This document shows positions 30,286 to 32,982 of a stretch of DNA of 32,982 nucleotides, one piece after another. The DNA comes from an uncultured Woeseia sp. (GTDB taxonomy: Bacteria > Pseudomonadota > Gammaproteobacteria > Steroidobacterales > Woeseiaceae), in the NCBI GenBank assembly GCA_913031125.1, contig CAJWFK010000030.1, forward strand, positions 1 to 32,982, given 5' to 3'. Both the position numbers and the translations under genes were made by a program. Position 1 is the stretch's first letter, and each line of letters begins with the position of its first letter. The notes under the pieces are model-generated. The model did not search any database. It was not told the DNA's origin and was given only the letters and a program-made list of their open reading frames with translations.

Positions 30286-32982
30286 TTAATCATTTATCAG
30301 CTTCCGCAATTCCTGTACAGCGGCGGACAATGTTTCAAAGTCTAAATCATCTCTAAGCTGTATTTCAGCAAGAATGGTATCGAATTTTTTTAAACGTACA
30401 GAATTTTTTTGTACCCAGTATTCGAAAATATCTATTATTTTTTTGCGGCTCTTGTCTTGCAGTAAAACTATAAGAAAATCACGTCGTATACGGTACAAGT
30501 CACCCCGAAGATTGCTTCGCGCCAATGCTTGCCAGCGACCTTGTACCTTGAGATTTTCTGTAGCCTGATGCATCCATACTATGCCGAAACGATCCCCTAT
30601 TGCCGCATACGTGCGGGCCATAGAAAACAGATTTTTACTGTATTGCTTTGTAAGGTCGGCGATGTCGAGGTAGCCGCGCGTTGAGTGTATCGAAGTGATT
30701 CGCCCTGCAAGTTGTTTTGGAACGCCTTGTCGAATGTAGTCATCAACTAACCTTTCTTGCTCGTTGCCGGCAAGAAACTTAGCGGGGGATTGGTGCAGGG
30801 ACGATATAGGCTTTCCAAAATGGGCAATTGACTTGGCTATATCCAACTCATCGCCATAACGATCGATAACCCACGAGCATGTATGTCGCATTACTCTTTC
30901 AATTTCGAACATCATTCTGTGTAGATCTGATGTAGGTACCTTGTGATCAAGTTTCTCGATCATCGACCAGATTTCGTTGGCTTTGCATATTTCGCGAGCG
31001 ACGAAATAGGCTCGTGCTACCGTCTCTATTTTTGCTCCTGTCTCAGTTTGGATCCTATGTACAAATGTTGGCCCCATTCTGTTAACAATGTTGTTAGCAA
31101 TCAGTGTGGCTAGAATTTGCCGAATTAACCGGTGCTGAGGTATCAAGTCACCAAAACGGCTATGTAATAAATGCGGAAAGTACTCTGTTAAATCGATTGC
31201 GAAAAAATCGTCTAGACTTTCATCTGAGCATTCGAGTCCATTGTACAAAGCTATTTTTGCATAGCTTAGGACAATGGAAGATTCTGGTCTCGTTAAACCT
31301 TCCATGCGTTCTCTACGTTCTTCAATCGCCAAATCGTCAGGCAAACTTTCAAGTTCACGATCTAGGATCCCAGTCTTTTCAAGGCTGCGTATCAGGTCTG
31401 CCATTTCAGAAAGACGCTCGGGGGCACGAGTTTCCATTAGGCTTATTGACTGGGTTTGTAAATAATTGTCACGGAGCACGAGATCTTTGATATCTATAGT
31501 CATTTTTTGAAGAAACTCATCTCGTTGTTCACGGGTCAACCTTCCATCTTTTTCTGCGGCGCCCATTAGAATTTTTATATTCACCTCTCTATCTGAGGTA
31601 TCGACTCCTGCTGAATTGTCGATGAAATCTGTATTTATGCGTCCCGCATTTAGGCTATATTCGATGCGTGCTTGTTGCGTAAAGCCTAAGTTGCCTCCTT
31701 CAGCTACGACTTTACACCGAAGGTCATTAGCATTGACCCTAACAATGTCGTTGGCACGGTCACCTACTTCTGCGTTAGTTTCCGAGCTTGATTTCACGTA
31801 GGTACCGATTCCACCGTTCCAGAATAGGTCGACTTCCATTGTGAGAATTGCCCTGATGAGTTCTAGAGGTTGAATGGTTGTAACATTGATTCCAAGCATT
31901 CGCCTTGCCTCCGGGCTTAAACGGATGCGTTTTGCTTCACGTGAAAATACGCCACCGCCCTTCGATATTATTTCTTCCCGATAATGCTCCCACCCTGAAT
32001 GTTCTTCTCGGAACAGCCGTTTACGCTCGCGAAAACTTGCTGCAATGTCAGGATCCGGATCTAAGAAAATGTGCATATGATTAAATGCGGCAAGAAGTTT
32101 TATTTTCCCTGATAACAGCATGCCGTTGCCAAATACGTCACCTCCCATGTCACCTATACCAATTACGCTCAATGATTCTTTTTGTATATTGATATTTTTT
32201 TCTTGGAAATGACGCTTAACTGCTTCCCATGCGCCACGTGCCGTTATTCCCATTTTCTTATGGTCGTAACCGGTGGAGCCCCCAGATGCAAATGCATCGT
32301 CCAACCAAAACTTGTACTTTGATGAGATATCATTTGCGGTGTCAGAAAAAGTGGCCGTACCTTTATCGGCAGCTACGACAAGGTAAGGATCATCGTCGTC
32401 TCGGCGAACAACTTTATCGGGAGTTATAACTTTTTCATTCACCACGTTATCTGTTATGTCGAGCAGGCCACAAATAAAGGTGCGGTAACAGGCGATACTT
32501 TCCTCACTGATTGCTTTTGGATCACCTAATGGCAGTTTTTTGGGGAAGAATCCACCCTTTGCGCCTGTCGGCACAATTATCGAGTTTTTTACGACTTGAG
32601 CCTTCATGAGCCCAAGCACTTCTGTTCTAAAGTCCTCACGGCGATTTGACCAACGTATCCCGCCGCGGGCGAATTCCCCTGCTCGCAGGTGTATTCCCTC
32701 AACATGGGTTGAATACACAAAAATCTCCGATTTGGGCTTGGGTATTGGTACTTCCGGTATCTTGGTGGGGTTTAATTTTATTGATATGTATGTTTTCGGA
32801 CGGCCTTCGAGGTTATCTTGGAAAAAGTTCGTTCTCACTGTGGCACTGATTGCACTCGAAAATGCTGAAAGGATCCTATCTTGATCAAGGCTCTTAACTC
32901 TGGAGATTCGGCGATTGATATTAGCTTTGCAGGCTTTCACCTTCTCCTCTCGCCTTTTCCCTCCAAGTTTTGGGTCGAACTG
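30286..32982 (-). CDS. gdhB: NAD-specific glutamate dehydrogenase, large type, C-terminal part (5' end outside window)
   Basis: The leftward frame is still open at base 32982, giving about 898 residues of a protein family that is usually near 1,600 residues. The catalytic dehydrogenase domain is visible: GIHLRAGEFARGGIRWSNRREDFRTEVLGLM in pieces, then KNSIIVPTGAKGGFFPK with its lysine. The NAD-domain segments SVIGIGDMGGDVFGNGML, LFWNGGIGTYVKSS and VVAEGGNLGFTQQARIEY follow, and a long helical C-terminal region closes the protein. It oxidises glutamate to 2-oxoglutarate and ammonium, a fitting sink for amino groups released by the transaminases of region 1, though nothing shows co-regulation. 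No internal disruption is seen. Confidence 0.95.
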   Translation of the reverse strand, partial: QFDPKLGGKRREEKVKACKANINRRISRVKSLDQDRILSAFSSAISATVRTNFFQDNLEGRPKTYISIKLNPTKIPEVPIPKPKSEIFVYSTHVEGIHLRAGEFARGGIRWSNRREDFRTEVLGLMKAQVVKNSIIVPTGAKGGFFPKKLPLGDPKAISEESIACYRTFICGLLDITDNVVNEKVITPDKVVRRDDDDPYLVVAADKGTATFSDTANDISSKYKFWLDDAFASGGSTGYDHKKMGITARGAWEAVKRHFQEKNINIQKESLSVIGIGDMGGDVFGNGMLLSGKIKLLAAFNHMHIFLDPDPDIAASFRERKRLFREEHSGWEHYREEIISKGGGVFSREAKRIRLSPEARRMLGINVTTIQPLELIRAILTMEVDLFWNGGIGTYVKSSSETNAEVGDRANDIVRVNANDLRCKVVAEGGNLGFTQQARIEYSLNAGRINTDFIDNSAGVDTSDREVNIKILMGAAEKDGRLTREQRDEFLQKMTIDIKDLVLRDNYLQTQSISLMETRAPERLSEMADLIRSLEKTGILDRELESLPDDLAIEERRERMEGLTRPESSIVLSYAKIALYNGLECSDESLDDFFAIDLTEYFPHLLHSRFGDLIPQHRLIRQILATLIANNIVNRMGPTFVHRIQTETGAKIETVARAYFVAREICKANEIWSMIEKLDHKVPTSDLHRMMFEIERVMRHTCSWVIDRYGDELDIAKSIAHFGKPISSLHQSPAKFLAGNEQERLVDDYIRQGVPKQLAGRITSIHSTRGYLDIADLTKQYSKNLFSMARTYAAIGDRFGIVWMHQATENLKVQGRWQALARSNLRGDLYRIRRDFLIVLLQDKSRKKIIDIFEYWVQKNSVRLKKFDTILAEIQLRDDLDFETLSAAVQELRKLIND

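Noticed and set aside
1-32982. Mobile elements, prophage, CRISPR arrays, tRNA or rRNA genes
   Set aside because: No transposase, integrase, long terminal inverted repeats, regularly spaced repeats or tRNA-like cloverleaf were seen. Intergenic gaps are all under 160 bases.

Overview
The window is a gene-dense stretch (about 30 protein genes, no gap above 160 bases, mid-range GC) from a proteobacterium. A discrete GlnS very close to the E. coli type points to a gammaproteobacterium. The large NAD-glutamate dehydrogenase, PimC/PimD-type acyl-CoA dehydrogenases and the CoxL-type hydroxylase also occur in marine Alphaproteobacteria, so the class is not certain. I found no rRNA, tRNA, IS element, phage gene or CRISPR array.

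Region 1 (1-15697) looks like one catabolic locus. It opens with a polyamine module on the + strand: a 5'-truncated gamma-glutamylpolyamine-synthetase-type glutamine synthetase, a SpuC-like polyamine aminotransferase and an agmatinase. A leftward pair follows, a PuuR-like XRE/cupin regulator and a 2-oxoglutarate/Fe(II) oxygenase. Divergent from that pair, across a 156-base AT-rich gap holding a 20-base perfect palindrome, runs a tightly packed + strand operon of nine genes: omega-aminotransferase (beta-alanine:pyruvate type), CoA-acylating (methyl)malonate-semialdehyde dehydrogenase, CoxG, a three-subunit molybdenum hydroxylase (order S-L-M), a MoxR/CoxD ATPase, a CoxE VWA protein and an XdhC/CoxF-like cofactor factor. 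The CoxL active-site loop reads AYRGAGR (form II), so this is not a canonical CO dehydrogenase and its substrate is unknown. My working hypothesis is a PuuR-controlled route for agmatine, polyamines or related omega-amino compounds in which a membrane-tethered molybdenum hydroxylase oxidises an aldehyde or cyclic imine intermediate.

Region 2 (15733-19455) holds two aminoacyl-tRNA synthetase genes in divergent orientation, thrS (-) and glnS (+). Region 3 (19466-21812, -) is a two-gene PimC/PimD-type acyl-CoA dehydrogenase operon. Region 4 (21968-25376) is a molybdenum cofactor operon, moaA-moaC-mobA-moaD-moaE (+), with a MocA-like cytidylyltransferase converging on its end. It could supply the cofactor needed by the hydroxylase of region 1.

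Region 5 (25524-29463, +) is an acyl-CoA metabolism run: MaoC hydratase, AlkK-like acyl-CoA ligase, an SDR-fold protein that lacks most catalytic residues, and TesB thioesterase. Region 6 (29505-32982, -) holds gpmA and the C-terminal part of a large NAD-specific glutamate dehydrogenase that runs off the window end.
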